DNA of 6,505 nt, taken from the NCBI GenBank assembly GCA_947480815.1, contig CANKEA010000071.1:1-6505 (forward strand), in the 5' to 3' direction. This stretch comes from Caulobacterales bacterium (GTDB lineage Bacteria; Pseudomonadota; Alphaproteobacteria; Caulobacterales; Caulobacteraceae). The notes beneath the pieces are model-generated. The model was not told the DNA's origin. It worked only from the letters and a program-made list of their open reading frames with translations, and made no database searches. Position numbers and translations under genes: made by a program. Shown one piece after another: positions 6,127 to 6,505 of the stretch (position 1 is its first letter; each line of letters starts with the position of its first letter).

Positions 6127-6505
6127 ATGACGAACGAGCGTTTATCCCGGGACGAACGCCGCAGGCTACGCCAGGCGGACGCGCCCTACCTGTCCCAAGG
6201 CATGACTGCGGGCAACGATCCCAGGCCGATGGGTGCCCATCTGCGGCAGATCGTGCGCCTGCTGCAGGACCGCACCAGCCGGTCGCCCTGCTCGGATGCC
6301 GTGGGGCACCTGACTACGCTTTATGACCGCTCGGTTCCGCCGGAACCTAATCTGGCCTGCCACAAGGGGTGTTCGTTCTGTTGCTCGCAGGATGTGACCG
6401 TGACCGCGCCAGAGGCCTTCTTCGTCGCCGCCGCGATCCGCAACACGCCGACCTTGATTGCTGCCGTGCTGGAGGCGGACGCAACCCTGCGGAACATAGA
6501 AGCCG
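6127..6505 (+). CDS. YkgJ-like Cys-cluster protein (zinc- or iron-chelating domain), 3' end outside window
   Basis: The frame from ATG 6127 stays open to the last base, giving 126 residues. Residues 78-86 form the C-x3-C-x2-C-C cluster (Cys78, Cys82, Cys85, Cys86) followed by a V-T-V-T-A-P-E-A-F-F-V-A-A segment. This is the hallmark of the YkgJ/UPF0153 family, thought to chelate zinc or iron; some relatives accompany oxidoreductases, but the function is not established. The first 70 residues are charged and helical-looking, with R-x-x-R-R-R-L-R near the start. The fourth part of the metal site, usually further downstream, is not in view. No clear Shine-Dalgarno precedes 6127; in-frame ATGs at 6202 and 6229 are alternatives that would still retain the cluster. 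It is transcribed away from the ThDP gene, so a functional link is not implied. Confidence 0.75.
   Translation, partial: MTNERLSRDERRRLRQADAPYLSQGMTAGNDPRPMGAHLRQIVRLLQDRTSRSPCSDAVGHLTTLYDRSVPPEPNLACHKGCSFCCSQDVTVTAPEAFFVAAAIRNTPTLIAAVLEADATLRNIEA

Noticed and set aside
5889..6326. Plus-strand frame of 145 residues across the divergent intergenic region.
   Set aside because: It overlaps the start of the ThDP gene, the promoter region and the YkgJ-like gene in another frame, and its translation shows no family features.

Overview
The window is GC-rich, densely coded and mostly proteobacterial in character: thiol dioxygenase plus multi-rhodanese, FCD-type GntR regulator plus aldehyde dehydrogenase, a stand-alone ThDP lyase and a YkgJ-type Cys-cluster protein. 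An alpha- or betaproteobacterium is the best guess. No rRNA, tRNA, mobile element or CRISPR is visible, and the genus cannot be named from the sequence alone.

Layout. (1) Positions 1-252 hold the C-terminal end of a thiol dioxygenase of the cysteine dioxygenase family (+). It overlaps by 4 bases (ATGA) a 520-residue protein built of four rhodanese-like domains (249-1811, +), of which only the second keeps the catalytic cysteine. This is a sulfur-metabolism pair. (2) A 211-bp intergenic region (1812-2022) contains a 28-bp near-perfect palindrome at 1888-1915, next to a plausible -10 box; it is the best candidate operator in the window. (3) A GntR/FadR-type regulator (2023-2739, +) is followed 29 bp later by a succinate-semialdehyde dehydrogenase-like enzyme (2769-4274, +), probably one transcription unit. 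(4) Converging on it with only 8 bp between stop codons is a 567-residue ThDP-dependent enzyme of the acetolactate synthase/2-oxoacid decarboxylase superfamily (4283-5986, -). (5) A 140-bp divergent promoter region (5987-6126) leads to the start of a YkgJ-like protein with a C-x3-C-x2-CC cluster (6127 to the window end, +, truncated by the window edge).

How they may work together. The dioxygenase and rhodanese probably process thiols and sulfane sulfur. The GntR regulator, the dehydrogenase and the ThDP enzyme look like a small catabolic module: a ThDP enzyme that decarboxylates a 2-oxoacid to an aldehyde, and a dehydrogenase that oxidises the aldehyde to an acid. One precedent is the 2-oxoglutarate decarboxylase plus succinate-semialdehyde dehydrogenase bypass of cyanobacteria. 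That link is inference; the substrate of the ThDP enzyme cannot be read from the sequence. Nothing here proves an undescribed system. The items most worth following are the palindrome, the one-active-site four-rhodanese protein and the convergent ThDP enzyme/dehydrogenase pair.
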